Assembly: GCF_003368535.1 (NCBI RefSeq)
Contig: NZ_QSLN01000005.1
Coordinates: forward strand, 1 to 64,000
DNA: 64,000 nucleotides
Reading direction: 5' to 3'
Source: Ammonifex thiophilus
GTDB lineage: Bacteria > Bacillota > Desulfotomaculia > Desulfotomaculales > Ammonificaceae
Within the stretch, counting starts at the first letter, position 1. Each line of letters opens with the position of its first letter. The notes beneath the pieces are model-generated. The model saw only the letters and a program-made list of their open reading frames with translations, was not told the origin of the DNA and ran no database searches. A program made the position numbers and the translations under genes. Of this stretch, positions 10,570 to 19,892 are shown piece by piece.

Positions 10570-11316
10570 ATGATACACCGTAAGTCGGAGCGCGAACTCC
10601 AATACATGCGGGAGGCGGGGCGCATCGTAGCCCTAACCCTGCAGGAGCTGGAAAAAGCCATAAGGCCAGGAGTAACCACCAAGGAACTCGACAGCCTGGC
10701 GGAGGAATTTATCCGCCGCCAGGGAGCAAGGCCTGCTTTTAAAGGGCTTTACGGCTTTCCCGCTAGCATCTGCACCTCGATAAACGAAGAAGTGGTGCAC
10801 GGCATTCCCGGCCCTCGCCGGTTGCGCGAAGGGGACATAATCAGCATTGACGTGGGTACTGAGGTGGAGGGCTACCATGGCGATGGCGCTTGGACCTTTC
10901 CGGTAGGGGAAATAAGCGAGGAAGCGGCTCGCTTGCTAGAAGTTACCCGGGAGGCCCTCTACCGAGGGATAGAGAAGGCGGTGGCGGGCAACCGCTTGAC
11001 CGATATCTCCTATGCCATTCAGACCTACGTGGAAAGCCACGGCTTTTCTGTGGTCAGAGATTTCGTAGGGCACGGTATAGGCAGACGGATGCACGAAGAA
11101 CCCCAAGTGCCCAACTTTGGGCCCCCGGGTCGAGGGCCAAGGCTAGAGGAGGGGATGACCCTGGCCATCGAGCCTATGGTCAATGCCGGCACCTACGAGG
11201 TGGAGGTGCTACCAGATAACTGGACGGTGGTGACCAAGGACCGCCGTCTTTCCGCCCACTTTGAGCACACCATCGCCGTACGTAAGACGCGGGCGGAGAT
11301 TCTCACCCGCCCTTAA
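10570..11316 (+). CDS. map: Methionine aminopeptidase, type I
   Basis: This cytosolic metalloenzyme removes N-terminal methionine from new proteins. The 248-residue product has the pita-bread fold metal ligands: the Asp of [17 protein letters not shown] and its second Asp, the His of FVGHGIG, the Glu of AIEPMV and the Glu of HFEHTIAV. Type I is inferred from the length and lack of insert. It starts at ATG after GAAGCGGTGAC. It directly follows secY; adenylate kinase normally sits between them. Confidence 0.96.
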   Translation: MIHRKSERELQYMREAGRIVALTLQELEKAIRPGVTTKELDSLAEEFIRRQGARPAFKGLYGFPASICTSINEEVVHGIPGPRRLREGDIISIDVGTEVEGYHGDGAWTFPVGEISEEAARLLEVTREALYRGIEKAVAGNRLTDISYAIQTYVESHGFSVVRDFVGHGIGRRMHEEPQVPNFGPPGRGPRLEEGMTLAIEPMVNAGTYEVEVLPDNWTVVTKDRRLSAHFEHTIAVRKTRAEILTRP

Positions 11317-11335
11317 GGCTGTGGAGGTGGCAGGG

Positions 11336-11635
11336 GTGGCAGCGAGCGATAACTGTGGTATAGAACTGGGACGGCTGGTTAGTTCCAAAGCCGGCCGTGA
11401 CCGGGGTCGCTACTACCTGATCTACGAGGTTTTATCCGACCGCTTCGTGCGGGTGGTGGATGGGCGGATACGGCGGATAGAAAATCCTAAGCCGAAAAAC
11501 ATCAAGCACCTTTGCTTTCACCCTAAAGTAGCAGAGGAAGTTGCGGCGAAGTTGAGGCAGGGGGAGCGCGTCACCAACGCGGAGATAAGGGAGGCTTTGG
11601 AGCGCCTTATCTCCAGTCCTGAAGGGGGAGCTTAG
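11336..11635 (+). CDS. KOW-domain RNA-binding protein
   Basis: This is a small KOW-type RNA-binding protein often found between map and infA in Clostridia, thought to relate to ribosomes. The 99-residue product has a KOW-like segment near the start ([22 protein letters not shown]) and a basic middle (KPKNIKHLC). The frame is open further upstream inside map, but GGAGGTGG at 11323-11330 lies 5 bases ahead of the GTG at 11336, which is chosen. Its exact function is unknown. The family resembles L14e-like proteins. Confidence 0.8.
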   Translation: MAASDNCGIELGRLVSSKAGRDRGRYYLIYEVLSDRFVRVVDGRIRRIENPKPKNIKHLCFHPKVAEEVAAKLRQGERVTNAEIREALERLISSPEGGA

Positions 11636-11655
11636 GAGGCCAAAAGGAGGTTTGT

Positions 11656-11874
11656 ATGTCGAAGCAGGACGTTATCGAAGTAGAGGGCACGGTAATCGAG
11701 CCCCTACCGAACGCTATGTTCCGGGTCGAGTTGGCCAACGGGCATAAGGTCCTGGCGCACGTCTCCGGGAAGATCAGGATGCACTTCATCCGCATCCTGC
11801 CCGGGGACCGGGTGCTGGTAGAGCTTTCCCCTTACGACTTGACCCGGGGGCGCATCGTCTACCGCTTTAAGTAA
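11656..11874 (+). CDS. infA: Translation initiation factor IF-1
   Basis: IF-1 blocks the A site during initiation. The 72-residue OB-fold protein starts [15 protein letters not shown] and has the [14 protein letters not shown] and [16 protein letters not shown] signatures. AAAAGGAGG is the ribosome site. Placement between the KOW gene and rpmJ is typical of Firmicutes. Confidence 0.97.
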   Translation: MSKQDVIEVEGTVIEPLPNAMFRVELANGHKVLAHVSGKIRMHFIRILPGDRVLVELSPYDLTRGRIVYRFK

Positions 11875-11965
11875 AGGCGTGCGCCGGAAAAGGAGGTTTT
11901 CTTTCCTACCAGGCGGTAGGGAAGGAGAGGCTTGTTTTGTTTGGAAACGGAAGGGGGTTTTGAAG

Positions 11966-12079
11966 ATGAAGGTTAGGCCTTCGGTCAAGGTGATCTGCGA
12001 GAAGTGCAAGATCATCCGGCGAAAGGGCAAGGTCATGGTTATCTGTGTCAACCCCAAGCACAAGCAGCGGCAAGGGTAA
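11966..12079 (+). CDS. rpmJ: 50S ribosomal protein L36
   Basis: L36 is the smallest large-subunit protein. The 37-residue product [19 protein letters not shown] and onward has the Zn-binding C-x2-C-x12-C-x4-H set. A longer frame opens at 11879, but only the ATG at 11966 matches the family. The 91-base gap from infA holds an imperfect hairpin (TTTCCTACC at 902-910 with GGTAGGGAA at 915-923, offset 11000) followed by a T-rich stretch. This may be an attenuator, though that is weak evidence. Confidence 0.95.
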   Translation: MKVRPSVKVICEKCKIIRRKGKVMVICVNPKHKQRQG

Positions 12080-12096
12080 AAAGGAGGTGACGAAGC

Positions 12097-12534
12097 TTGG
12101 CGCGCATAGCAGGAGTAGACCTTCCCAAGGACAAGCGGGTAGAGATAGCCCTCACCTACATTTACGGCATAGGTCGGTCTTCGGCCAAGAAGATCCTAGA
12201 GAAGACCGGGGTCAACCCCGATACGCGGGTTAAGGACCTCACGGAGGACGAAATAGCTCGCATCCGGGAAGTGATCGATAAGGAGTACAAGGTGGAGGGC
12301 GACCTGCGCCGGGAGATAGCGATGAATATCCGGCGGCTCATTGATATCAGGTGCTACCGGGGTATTCGCCACATAAGGGGCTTGCCCGTACGTGGTCAGC
12401 GCACTCGCACCAATGCTCGTACCCGCAAAGGGCCGCGGCGTACGGTGGGCGTTAAAAGGAAAAAGTTAAGTAAGGAGGAAAGAGAAACTTTATGGCACGC
12501 AGGACACGGGCCAAGAAGAAAGAGCGGCGCATAG
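12097..12534 (+). CDS. rpsM: 30S ribosomal protein S13 with C-terminal extension
   Basis: S13 bridges the subunits and contacts P-site tRNA. The core is normal: it starts at a TTG after AAGGAGGTGACG, opens [19 protein letters not shown], has the helix-two-turn-helix region and the [16 protein letters not shown] signature. Typical S13 proteins end at about GVKRKK. Here the frame continues for some 22 more residues, to 145 in all, and overlaps rpsK by 43 bases. One base fewer in the A5 run at 12460-12464 would produce a stop within two codons, so an indel or sequence error is possible. Confidence 0.9.
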   Translation: MARIAGVDLPKDKRVEIALTYIYGIGRSSAKKILEKTGVNPDTRVKDLTEDEIARIREVIDKEYKVEGDLRREIAMNIRRLIDIRCYRGIRHIRGLPVRGQRTRTNARTRKGPRRTVGVKRKKLSKEERETLWHAGHGPRRKSGA

Positions 12535-12878
12535 TGGAAAAGGCGGTGGCACATATCAAGTCCACCTTCAACAATACCATTGTTACCATTACTGACCCCC
12601 AGGGAAATACTATTGCCTGGGCCAGCGGAGGTACGGTGGGCTTCCAGGGGACGCGTAAGGGTACTCCTTTCGCGGCTCAGCTGGCAGCCGAGCGTGCGGC
12701 CAAAGAGGCTATGGAGCACGGTGTGCGGGAAGTGGCGGTGCTGGTTAAAGGGCCAGGTTCGGGCCGTGAGGCGGCCATTCGTTCCTTGCAGGCAGCGGGG
12801 TTGCAGGTAAGCCTTATCAAGGACGTGACCCCGGTGCCGCACAACGGTTGCCGTCCGCCCAAGCGCCGCCGGGTGTAA
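12492..12878 (+). CDS. rpsK: 30S ribosomal protein S11
   Basis: S11 forms the platform near the E site. The 128-residue product has [19 protein letters not shown], the [15 protein letters not shown] segment and the ending [13 protein letters not shown], all family signatures. The start ATG lies inside the extended rpsM frame, with AAGGAGG at 12472-12478, 13 bases upstream, which is rather long spacing. Normal length. Confidence 0.96.
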   Translation: MARRTRAKKKERRIVEKAVAHIKSTFNNTIVTITDPQGNTIAWASGGTVGFQGTRKGTPFAAQLAAERAAKEAMEHGVREVAVLVKGPGSGREAAIRSLQAAGLQVSLIKDVTPVPHNGCRPPKRRRV

Positions 12879-12903
12879 GACGAAGAGGAGGTGAAAGGGA
12901 GTC

Positions 12904-13530
12904 ATGGCACGCTATACGGGACCGAGATGCCGGCTTTGTCGCCGGGAAGGAATAAAGCTTTACCTCAAGGGCGATCGCTGCTACACGAACAAGTGCGCGC
13001 TGGAACGCCGTAACTATCCTCCTGGGCAGCACGGACGGGTGCGCCGGAAGATGACGGAGTACGCCATGCAGCTGCGGGAGAAGCAGAAGGCGAAGCGTAT
13101 CTACGGCGTGCTGGAGGCCCAGTTCCGCAATTATTTTGCCCAGGCGGAGCGGCAAAAAGGCCTGACGGGAGAAAACTTGCTACGCTTGCTGGAGCGGCGG
13201 CTGGATAACGTAGTCTACCGTTTGGGCATGGCGGCCTCGCGGGCGGAAGCACGGCAACTTGTCCGGCACGGGCACATCCTGGTGAACGGGCGGCGGGTAG
13301 ACATTCCTTCTTATCTGGTCGAGATTGGGGACAAAATTTCTTTTGACCCCCGGTCCAAGGAGTCGCCCCGGATCCAGGAGCTCATAGAGCGCGCGGCCCA
13401 GAACAATCCTCCGCCCTGGTTGCGCTACGATCCCAACGAAGCGGTAGGAGAAGTGCTGGCCTTCCCAACCCGAGATCAGATAGACGTACCGGTGAAGGAG
13501 CACCTGATCGTGGAGCTCTATTCCCGCTAA
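12904..13530 (+). CDS. rpsD: 30S ribosomal protein S4, zinc-type
   Basis: S4 nucleates 30S assembly and is a translational repressor in many bacteria. The 208-residue product has four cysteines near the N-terminus (CRLC, then C and C within [13 protein letters not shown]) as in Zn-binding S4. The S4 RNA-binding domain is [20 protein letters not shown] to [12 protein letters not shown]. The ribosome site is GAGGAGGTGAAAGGG. Part of the alpha operon before rpoA. Confidence 0.96.
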   Translation: MARYTGPRCRLCRREGIKLYLKGDRCYTNKCALERRNYPPGQHGRVRRKMTEYAMQLREKQKAKRIYGVLEAQFRNYFAQAERQKGLTGENLLRLLERRLDNVVYRLGMAASRAEARQLVRHGHILVNGRRVDIPSYLVEIGDKISFDPRSKESPRIQELIERAAQNNPPPWLRYDPNEAVGEVLAFPTRDQIDVPVKEHLIVELYSR

Positions 13531-13560
13531 CGGAAGCTTTACTTTTAAAGGGGGCTTCGT

Positions 13561-14520
13561 ATGCTCGGGATTGAAAAACCGAGGGTTTTGGTCGACTCCC
13601 TGGCGCCGAGCGGTGATTACGGTCGGTTCGTGATAGAACCCTTGGTCCGTGGCTACGGGATAACGCTGGGCAACGCCTTGCGTAGGGTACTTCTCTCTTC
13701 CATACCTGGAGCAGCCGTGACCATGGTCAAGATCGAAGGGGTGCTACACGAATTCTCCACCCTGCCCGGTGTGCGGGAGGATGTGGTAGAAATTATTCTC
13801 AACCTGCGGGGCTTGAAGATAAGGATGCACACCGATGAGGAGCGGATACTCCGCATCGAGGCCGCCGGGGAGAGAGAAGTGCGAGCCCGCGACATCATCG
13901 CCGATGCGGACGTGGAGATCCTCAACCCTGACCACTACATCGCCACCCTGGCGCCCGAAGGCCGGCTCTTCATGGAAATGACGGTACGGCGCGGTCGGGG
14001 CTATGTGCCAGCGGATCGGCAGCGTTACGACCACGTTATCGGGGCCATACCGGTCGATGCCGACTTCAGTCCGGTAAAAAAAGTGAACTACCGGGTGGAG
14101 AGCGCCTGGGTGGGGCAAAACGCCGATTACGATCGACTTATACTAGAGGTGTGGACCAACGGTTGCGTGCGCCCGGAGGAGGCGGTGAGTTTAGCCGCCC
14201 GCATCCTTTGCGAGCATTTCCAGCTGTTGACCGGGTTAAGTACCAGCACCGGGCACCTGGAAAAGATCATGGTGGAGAAGGAAGAGGACAACAAGAACCG
14301 CTTGCTGGAGATGCCCATAGAGGAGCTCGATCTTTCCGTGCGCTCTTACAACTGCCTTAAGCGGGCAGGGATAAACACCATTTTGGACCTCACCCAGCGC
14401 ACAGAAGAAGAGATGATGAAAGTGAGGAACTTGGGTAAGAAGTCGCTGGAAGAGGTTAAGCAGAAGCTGGCTGAGTTGGGGCTTTCTCTAAAGCCGAGCA
14501 GCGAGGAGGGAGGGAAATAA
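13561..14520 (+). CDS. rpoA: RNA polymerase alpha subunit
   Basis: The alpha subunit starts polymerase assembly through its N-terminal domain and contacts UP elements and activators through its C-terminal domain. In the 319-residue product, residues 1 to about 230 hold the NTD ([23 protein letters not shown] is diagnostic). The CTD near 255-310 has the helix-hairpin-helix pattern [13 protein letters not shown] and [15 protein letters not shown]. It starts at ATG after AAGGGGGC and continues into rplQ. Confidence 0.97.
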   Translation: MLGIEKPRVLVDSLAPSGDYGRFVIEPLVRGYGITLGNALRRVLLSSIPGAAVTMVKIEGVLHEFSTLPGVREDVVEIILNLRGLKIRMHTDEERILRIEAAGEREVRARDIIADADVEILNPDHYIATLAPEGRLFMEMTVRRGRGYVPADRQRYDHVIGAIPVDADFSPVKKVNYRVESAWVGQNADYDRLILEVWTNGCVRPEEAVSLAARILCEHFQLLTGLSTSTGHLEKIMVEKEEDNKNRLLEMPIEELDLSVRSYNCLKRAGINTILDLTQRTEEEMMKVRNLGKKSLEEVKQKLAELGLSLKPSSEEGGK

Positions 14521-14523
14521 GCA

Positions 14524-14865
14524 ATGGGCGGTTACCGTAAGCTGGGGGTGAAATCGGGGCACCGGCAGGCGCTGCTGCGCAATCTGGTGACCTCGCTTTT
14601 CCGGGAAGGCAGGATAACCACCACAGCTCCCCGGGCCAAAGAACTGCGCTCGCTGGCGGATCGGCTGGTAACCCTCGCTAAGCGAGGGGATCTGACGGCG
14701 CGCCGCCAGGCGCTGCGCTACATCTACGATGAAGAAGTGGTGCGCAAGCTCTTCAACCAGATAGCTCCCCGTTATGCCGACCGCTCCGGCGGCTACACCA
14801 GGATACTGCGGCTGGAGCACCGGCGGGGGGATGCGGCCGAGTTAGTGTTGGTGGAGCTGGTGTGA
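14524..14865 (+). CDS. rplQ: 50S ribosomal protein L17
   Basis: L17 is a large-subunit protein near the tunnel exit. The 113-residue product starts [21 protein letters not shown] and ends [19 protein letters not shown], both standard. GGAGGGAAAT at the end of rpoA is the ribosome site. Its stop overlaps the truA start (GTGA). In most Firmicutes, energy-coupling-factor genes come next; they are absent here. Confidence 0.96.
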   Translation: MGGYRKLGVKSGHRQALLRNLVTSLFREGRITTTAPRAKELRSLADRLVTLAKRGDLTARRQALRYIYDEEVVRKLFNQIAPRYADRSGGYTRILRLEHRRGDAAELVLVELV

Positions 14866-15641
14866 GCGCAAGGCACGTAGCCTTAAAATTGGCCTACGAT
14901 GGCACCGCTTTTTCCGGCTTTCAGCGTCAGCCCGGGCTCCGGACCGTGCAAGGGGTTCTGGAAGAGGCCCTGGCTCGCCTCACTAAAGAAGCGTGCCCGG
15001 TCAAGGGGGCAGGGCGCACCGATGCGGGAGTACATGCGGAGGGGCAGGTAGTTTCCTTCCGGACCATTAGCAGCATCCCCACTTCCCGCCTAGTGCCGGC
15101 TCTGAACGGTCTCCTGCCACCGGATGTGGCGGTACTGGCGGCGGCCGAGGTGCCGGAACAGTTCCACCCCCGTTACGACGCGGTAAGCAAGGTCTACCGC
15201 TATACTTTTTTCCGGCGGGCAGTGCGCTGCCCGCTAACGCGCTTCTACGCCTTGCACGTTCCCGAGCCTTTAGACGTGGAGCGCATGCGCGAAGCCGCCG
15301 CTTACCTGGTGGGAAGGCACGATTTCCGCGCCTTCCAAAATACGGGCCGACCGGTTACCTCCAGCGTGCGCACGGTATTTTCCTGCCGCTTAGAGGAGGC
15401 TGGCCCCTTTCTTTACCTCTGGATAGAGGCGGATGGCTTTCTTTACCAGATGGTGCGCATCATAGCCGGAACGCTACTGGAGATCGGGAAGGGGAGGTTT
15501 AGCTCCGAAGTAGTTAAAAGGGCGCTGGTGGAGGGGCGGCGGGAGCTTCTAGGCCCCACGGCTCCTCCGCACGGGCTCTGCTTGATGCGGGTTAGATATC
15601 CCCGAGACCCTTTCGGAGAGGATGATGCTCCGTGCCGGTAA
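14862..15641 (+). CDS. truA: tRNA pseudouridine synthase TruA (positions 38-40)
   Basis: TruA converts uridines 38-40 of the anticodon arm to pseudouridine. The 259-residue product has the catalytic Asp in [15 protein letters not shown] (about residue 54), the [14 protein letters not shown] motif and the C-terminal [16 protein letters not shown] motif. The GTG start overlaps the rplQ stop by 4 bases. It overlaps the smpB start by 10 bases. Gene length is typical. rplM and rpsI, usual downstream partners, are not here. Confidence 0.95.
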   Translation: MSARHVALKLAYDGTAFSGFQRQPGLRTVQGVLEEALARLTKEACPVKGAGRTDAGVHAEGQVVSFRTISSIPTSRLVPALNGLLPPDVAVLAAAEVPEQFHPRYDAVSKVYRYTFFRRAVRCPLTRFYALHVPEPLDVERMREAAAYLVGRHDFRAFQNTGRPVTSSVRTVFSCRLEEAGPFLYLWIEADGFLYQMVRIIAGTLLEIGKGRFSSEVVKRALVEGRRELLGPTAPPHGLCLMRVRYPRDPFGEDDAPCR

Positions 15642-16084
15642 AAGTGGTTTGCGAAAATCGCCGGGCACGGCACGAATACCACATAATGGAAACGTATGAG
15701 GCCGGGATGGTGCTGCAGGGGACGGAAGTGAAAGCTCTGCGGGCCGGACGGGCCAGCTTGCAGGACAGCTTTGCCCGGGTGGAAAACGGTGAGGTCTGGC
15801 TTTACAACATGCACATAAGCCCTTATGAGCAGGGGAACCGCTACAATCACGACCCCAAGCGCCCCCGGAAGCTCCTCTTACACAAGAGAGAGATTATGTA
15901 TCTCTGGGGGCGCACCCGGGAAAAAGGCTTGACGCTCATCCCCCTGCGGTGCTATTTTAAAGATGGTAAGGCGAAGGTAGAGCTTGCCCTGGCAAAGGGC
16001 AAAAAGCTTTACGATCGGCGGGCCGACCTGGCCGAACGAGCTGCCCGCCGGGAAATGGAAAGGGCGCTTAAAAGGCGGATATAA
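15632..16084 (+). CDS. smpB: SsrA-binding protein SmpB
   Basis: SmpB binds tmRNA and takes it to stalled ribosomes. The 150-residue product has [26 protein letters not shown], the family N-terminus, [18 protein letters not shown], and the basic C-terminal tail ([16 protein letters not shown]) that reaches into the decoding centre. It starts at a GTG inside truA after GGAGAGGATG. It sits 2 bases before the tmRNA gene, so protein and RNA partners are directly adjacent. Confidence 0.96.
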   Translation: MPVKVVCENRRARHEYHIMETYEAGMVLQGTEVKALRAGRASLQDSFARVENGEVWLYNMHISPYEQGNRYNHDPKRPRKLLLHKREIMYLWGRTREKGLTLIPLRCYFKDGKAKVELALAKGKKLYDRRADLAERAARREMERALKRRI

Positions 16085-16086
16085 GC

Positions 16087-16446
16087 GGGGGCGACGGGTT
16101 TCGACGGGGGATTGGTTACAGGAGAAGCGAGCCGGGGAAGCCACTAACCCCGTAAAACAAAGTGGCGAAAAAATAAACGCCAACAACGAGCGCGTAGCTC
16201 TGGCCGCGTAAGCGAGCCGGCCAGCGTCTCTAGCTCGGCCCGCCCGCGGCTGGGTTAGGGGCGGAAAAGGAAGCGGGCTGCCCGCAGGAACGTGCCTCCC
16301 GTTCCGGCGGAAAAAATAAGGAGGCTGGCTACCAGGTTAGCCGGGCTGCGGGCGACCGGGTAGCGAGAAAAAAGCGCAGCCTGCGCTCGGAGAAGCTCCT
16401 GTGGTCGGTCTCTCGGACGAGGGTTCGATTCCCTCCGCCTCCACCA
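16087..16446 (+). ncRNA. ssrA: Transfer-messenger RNA (tmRNA)
   Basis: tmRNA rescues stalled ribosomes and tags the unfinished protein for proteolysis. The ends form the tRNA-like acceptor stem: 5' GGGGGCG pairs with the 3' strand before the encoded ACCA. The T-arm GGTTCGATTCC is at 16422-16432. The 5' part has the GGGUUUCGACGG signature. A short reading frame at 16179-16211 encodes ANNERVALAA and TAA, a typical degradation tag ending in ALAA. The exact resume codon is inferred from similarity to other tags. The rest shows several GC-rich helices expected of the pseudoknots. Confidence 0.95.
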
Positions 16447-16458
16447 AAGAGGTATTTA

Positions 16459-16497
16459 TCCCCGGAGGTGCATTCCTTCCGGGGTTAACTTTTTTCT
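16459..16497 (+). terminator. Rho-independent terminator after ssrA
   Basis: CCCCGGAGG pairs with CCTTCCGGGG around a six-base loop with one bulged base. It is followed by TTAACTTTTTT. It would end the ribosomal-smpB-ssrA transcription block or the tmRNA transcript. Confidence 0.8.
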
Positions 16498-16558
16498 GGG
16501 GAAGAAGAGGTTTTTAGCCAATTCCTGGCGAATACTAAACCTTGAGGGGTGAAGCTGC

Positions 16559-17287
16559 TTGCGCCTTGGCGTGGCCCAGATTTTCATAGCCGACACCTTG
16601 GCGGAGAACGAGGTCTCCGTCCTCCGGATGGCCGAGTTGGCAGCCCGGCGGGGAGTAAAGCTTCTAGCCTTTCCGGAGATGAGTCTTACGGGCTATCATC
16701 CGCAGACCCTTGCTAAGCCGGGCTTTGAGACGGAGCTCGACCGAAGCTTGACCCGCCTTGCCCGCCGGGCGAGGGAGCTAGGCCTGGGACTCATCGTGGG
16801 TCGGGCCGAGTTGGTAGGAAAAAGACTTTTCAACGCGGCCACCGTCCTTTTGCCGGACGGAACCTCTCACACCTACCGCAAGATCAATTTAACGGAGCAG
16901 GAGGCCCCCTACTTCACTCCCGGCGATAAACCTCTGGTTTTCACCTTTCAGGATTACAAATTCGGGGTGATCATCTGCCGGGATCAAAACTATCCCGAAC
17001 TGGCCCGGCAGCTCCGCCGAGAAGGGGCTGATGCGCTTTTCATCCTGGCGGCCCATTTCTACCCGCCCAAGGAGGCGCGCTGGAAGCTTCCCAAAAACCG
17101 TGCCCTGCCCATTGCCCGGGCGGTGGAGAACGGTTTTTACGTCTTGCTGGCTAACGCGGTGGGAAGCCATCTGGGCTTGGTAAGCTTGGGGAACAGCTTG
17201 ATTGCCGACCCCGACGGCTGCCTCGTGGCTCTGGCCGACGAGGTAAGTGAAGTGCTTCTTACTTGCGATTTGCCCAAGAAAGCTTGA
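16559..17287 (+). CDS. Nitrilase-superfamily carbon-nitrogen hydrolase
   Basis: The family hydrolyses non-peptide C-N bonds, such as amides, N-carbamoyl compounds or nitriles; the substrate here is unknown. The 242-residue protein has the full catalytic triad: Glu40 in AFPEMSLTGY, Lys108 in YRKINLTE and Cys140 in VIICRDQNYPE. It starts at a TTG with only a weak GAGGGG site ten bases ahead, so the start is less certain. It stands alone between the tmRNA terminator and a GerMN lipoprotein gene, and the neighbours do not reveal its substrate. Confidence 0.85.
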   Translation: MRLGVAQIFIADTLAENEVSVLRMAELAARRGVKLLAFPEMSLTGYHPQTLAKPGFETELDRSLTRLARRARELGLGLIVGRAELVGKRLFNAATVLLPDGTSHTYRKINLTEQEAPYFTPGDKPLVFTFQDYKFGVIICRDQNYPELARQLRREGADALFILAAHFYPPKEARWKLPKNRALPIARAVENGFYVLLANAVGSHLGLVSLGNSLIADPDGCLVALADEVSEVLLTCDLPKKA

Positions 17288-17302
17288 AGGAGGAGTACCT
17301 GC

Positions 17303-17884
17303 ATGCGCCAGAAACTGGTCATTTTGTTAAGCTGCCTTTTGCTTTTGAGTCTGCTTGCGGGTTGTTTTAAAGCAAGCAAGGTGCCGGGGCCCTCGGCGCC
17401 CGCACCGGAGGAAAGGCCCAAAGTGGAGGCTCCGCAGCCTCCTTCCGTGGAACCCTCTCGCAAGGTAACCCTTTATTTTGCCGACAAGGAGGCCCGGTAC
17501 TTGATCCCGGAGGAGCGGGAGGTTAAAGTAGGAAGACAGCCTCTGGAGCGCGTGGTGGTGGAGGAACTTCTTAGAGGGCCCGCCAGCCCCGAACTCTGTC
17601 CTACGATACCTAAGGGTACCCGACTTCTCTCCTTGGAAGTTAAAGATGGGATCGCCTATGTCGATTTCTCGCGCGAGTTTAAACTCAACCATCCTGGAGG
17701 GTCTGCGGCAGAGATCATGACCCTGTATTCGGTGGTGGATTCCTTGGCCCACCTGGGCACGGTTAAAAGGGTGCAGTTTTTGCTGGAGGGACAAAAGAAA
17801 GATTCGATTCTGGGACACCTAGATACTTCGCTTCCTCTGGAGCCCGACTGGAACCTGGTTAAAAAAGAGGGCGGAACCCGCTAG
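17303..17884 (+). CDS. GerMN-domain lipoprotein
   Basis: The 193-residue protein has a lipoprotein signal peptide with a lipobox LLAGC near residue 21, a Pro/Glu-rich linker to about residue 50 and then a GerMN (sporulation and germination) domain. The domain shows VTLYFADKEARYLIPEEREV, VVEELLRGP and YVDFSREFK, typical of GerM-like proteins. GerM in Bacillus acts in sporulation and germination at the cell envelope. AAGGAGGAG precedes the ATG. A role in spore formation here is inferred from the domain only. Confidence 0.85.
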   Translation: MRQKLVILLSCLLLLSLLAGCFKASKVPGPSAPAPEERPKVEAPQPPSVEPSRKVTLYFADKEARYLIPEEREVKVGRQPLERVVVEELLRGPASPELCPTIPKGTRLLSLEVKDGIAYVDFSREFKLNHPGGSAAEIMTLYSVVDSLAHLGTVKRVQFLLEGQKKDSILGHLDTSLPLEPDWNLVKKEGGTR

Positions 17885-17905
17885 GGGCTCCGCCCTTAAA
17901 TTTTT
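17861..17905. terminator. Bidirectional terminator between convergent genes
   Basis: GGGCGGA (17869-17875) pairs with TCCGCCC (17889-17895), with further CCC/GGG pairing in the loop. An AT-rich tail ending in TTTTT follows on the plus strand. AAAAAAGA before it gives a T-run on the minus strand, so it can end both the GerMN gene and livK transcripts. Confidence 0.8.
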
Positions 17906-17906
17906 C

Positions 17907-19100
17907 CTACTTGACTTCTACCAGCTTTTCCCGCACACACTCGTACTTGCCGTCCTTCTTGACCACCTTCCAGATCTCGAAGTATCCGCCTACCCGATCT
18001 CCTCCCTGGTCGAAGGTTATGTTGCCGCTCACGCCCGGATAGTTCTGCCCTATCTTGAGAAGGGCCTCCCTAATCTTGTCGGCGTCATCGCTGCCCGCCT
18101 GGGCGTAGGCCTTGGCCAACAAATTCACCGCATCATAAACAGTGTCGCAGAATACCTCCGGTTCGGAGTTAAACTTGGCCTTGTAGGCCTGGCGGAATTT
18201 CTCGTAAGCCTGGTTTTCCGGCGAAGCGGGGCGGGTGCCAGTCATGGTCTTGGCCATAAACTCGGCCGCAGCGGGGTTCTCGAACATACCCGAGCCGTAA
18301 ACCCCGTCGCACCCGATCCACTTCATCTTATCCAGGCCCAGGCTCAGCGCCTGCTGGTAGATGATGCGCCCGTCCTCGTTGTAGCCCACGTGGGCTACGG
18401 CATCGGGGTTGAGGGCTTTGATCTGGGTAAGCTCGCTGCGGTAATCCTTCTTCTTGGGATCGTACTTGATGAAGGCCAGTACCTGAGCCTTGCCCTCCAG
18501 GGCTTTCTTTATCTCCTCACCCAGCCCTATGCCGTAGGTGTTGTCCATGGCCAGTATCACTACCTTCTTGGCTCCCTGGTCGAGAGCGATCTGAGCCATG
18601 AGCTTACCCTGGTAGATGTCGCTGGGGCAGGTGCGGAAGAGATACTTGCGCCACGGCTGCCCGGTGAGCTCCGGCGCGGTGGCGGAAGGAGAAATCATTA
18701 TCACCTTGCGCTCAGCCAGGAAGGGCCCCATCGTCTTGGCAGCGGAGGAGCTCATGCCGCCTATGAGAAGTTTTACCCCGTTGACTTCTACCAGCTTTTT
18801 GGCCGCGTTAAGCGCCGTAACCGAATCGGTGGCGTCATCTTCCAGATAAAGCTTTATTTTCTTCCCGTTGATCCCTCCCTGAGCGTTGATCTCGTCCACC
18901 GCCAGCCGAACGGCATCGGCCATTTTCCTGCCCATGGGGCCGAGTTGGCCGCTCATGGAAAGGATGCAACCTAGCTTCACTTCCCCTGCCGGGGCTTTCT
19001 CTTGTGTGGCGGGCTTCTGACCACAACCGGCCATGCTCAAAAGCAGGCTGAAGGCTGCCAGCAGCCCTAGGAACCGAAGAAATCCTTTCCGAAAGTGCAT
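17907..19100 (-). CDS. livK: Branched-chain amino acid type ABC transporter, substrate-binding lipoprotein
   Basis: This is the periplasmic-type binding protein of a LivK-like (HAAT family) transporter. The 397-residue product has a signal peptide with lipobox SMAGC, then a bilobed domain beginning VKLGCILSMSGQLGPMGRKMADAVRLAVDEINAQGG. The chosen ATG at 19100 follows AAAGGAGGGAGG by eight bases; a TTG at 19124 would put the ribosome site inside the gene. It is the last gene of the livHMGF-K operon. The actual ligand (amino acid, amide, urea) cannot be read from the sequence. Confidence 0.92.
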   Translation of the reverse strand: MHFRKGFLRFLGLLAAFSLLLSMAGCGQKPATQEKAPAGEVKLGCILSMSGQLGPMGRKMADAVRLAVDEINAQGGINGKKIKLYLEDDATDSVTALNAAKKLVEVNGVKLLIGGMSSSAAKTMGPFLAERKVIMISPSATAPELTGQPWRKYLFRTCPSDIYQGKLMAQIALDQGAKKVVILAMDNTYGIGLGEEIKKALEGKAQVLAFIKYDPKKKDYRSELTQIKALNPDAVAHVGYNEDGRIIYQQALSLGLDKMKWIGCDGVYGSGMFENPAAAEFMAKTMTGTRPASPENQAYEKFRQAYKAKFNSEPEVFCDTVYDAVNLLAKAYAQAGSDDADKIREALLKIGQNYPGVSGNITFDQGGDRVGGYFEIWKVVKKDGKYECVREKLVEVK

Positions 19101-19166
19101 GCTGGACGCCTCCCTCCTTTCCAAGGATGTAGCTCATTTTCTGTTTCCTTGCCTCTCGCCTATTAT

Positions 19167-19892
19167 TTATCTCACCTCCTTAGGCAGCCCCAAGAAGCGC
19201 TCCCGCAGGGAAGGATCGCTCAAGAGCTCCTGCCCTTTTCCCTCCATTACGCAGCGTCCCTGGTTCAGCACGTAGCCGTAATCGGCGTTCTCCAGCGCCA
19301 GGAAGGTGTTCTGCTCGACCAGCAAGATTCCCAGGCCCCTCTCCCTTATTTCCCTCAATTTTTCCAGGATGAGCAAGGCCGTCTTGGGGGCCAGAAAGGC
19401 CAAGGGCTCGTCGAGCAGCAGCACCTGTGGCCTTCCCATGAGGGCGCGCCCTATGGCTAAAAGCTGCCTTTCCCCTCCACTTAAAGTCTCAGCCCGCGCA
19501 TCGCGGCGGCGGGCCAGCTCCGGGAAGATATTAAAAATTTCGTTGAGGTCTTTTTCCGTTCCTGCTTTGTCACGGCGAAAGTAAGCGCCGAGCAAAAGAT
19601 TTTCTCTGACCGTCAAAGGTCCGTAGATGTTGTTCACCTGAGGCACGTAGCCTATCCCCAGGCGGGTTATGGTGTGAGGGGGAAGAAGGGTTATATCCTG
19701 GTCCTGGTAGTAGATGTGGCCGCTGAAGCGTCGAGCCAAGCCCATTATGCCCTTAAGCAGAGTGGACTTGCCTGACCCGTTGGGCCCCACCACTGCCACC
19801 AGGCATCCCTTTTCTACCTCTATCGATACCCCCTCTACCACTACAATGTCGCCGTAGCCTATTACCAGGTCTCTGGTTACAAGACACGCCAT
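19167..19892 (-). CDS. livF: Branched-chain amino acid type ABC transporter ATPase LivF
   Basis: This is one of two cytoplasmic ATPases energising the Liv-type importer. The 241-residue product has Walker A GPNGSGKS, the signature TLSGGERQLLAIGRAL, and Walker B VLLLDEPLAFLAP, ending with the LivF-type tail. The frame is open to 20297 but the domain begins at MACLVTRDLVIGYGD, giving the ATG at 19892, which overlaps livG by 16 bases. The substitution of SLGLAP by LAFLAP after the Walker B site is slightly unusual. Confidence 0.93.
   Translation of the reverse strand: MACLVTRDLVIGYGDIVVVEGVSIEVEKGCLVAVVGPNGSGKSTLLKGIMGLARRFSGHIYYQDQDITLLPPHTITRLGIGYVPQVNNIYGPLTVRENLLLGAYFRRDKAGTEKDLNEIFNIFPELARRRDARAETLSGGERQLLAIGRALMGRPQVLLLDEPLAFLAPKTALLILEKLREIRERGLGILLVEQNTFLALENADYGYVLNQGRCVMEGKGQELLSDPSLRERFLGLPKEVR

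Noticed and set aside
11261-11335. Upstream extension of the KOW protein into map
   Set aside because: Overlaps the map C-terminus and ignores a well-placed ribosome site before the GTG at 11336.
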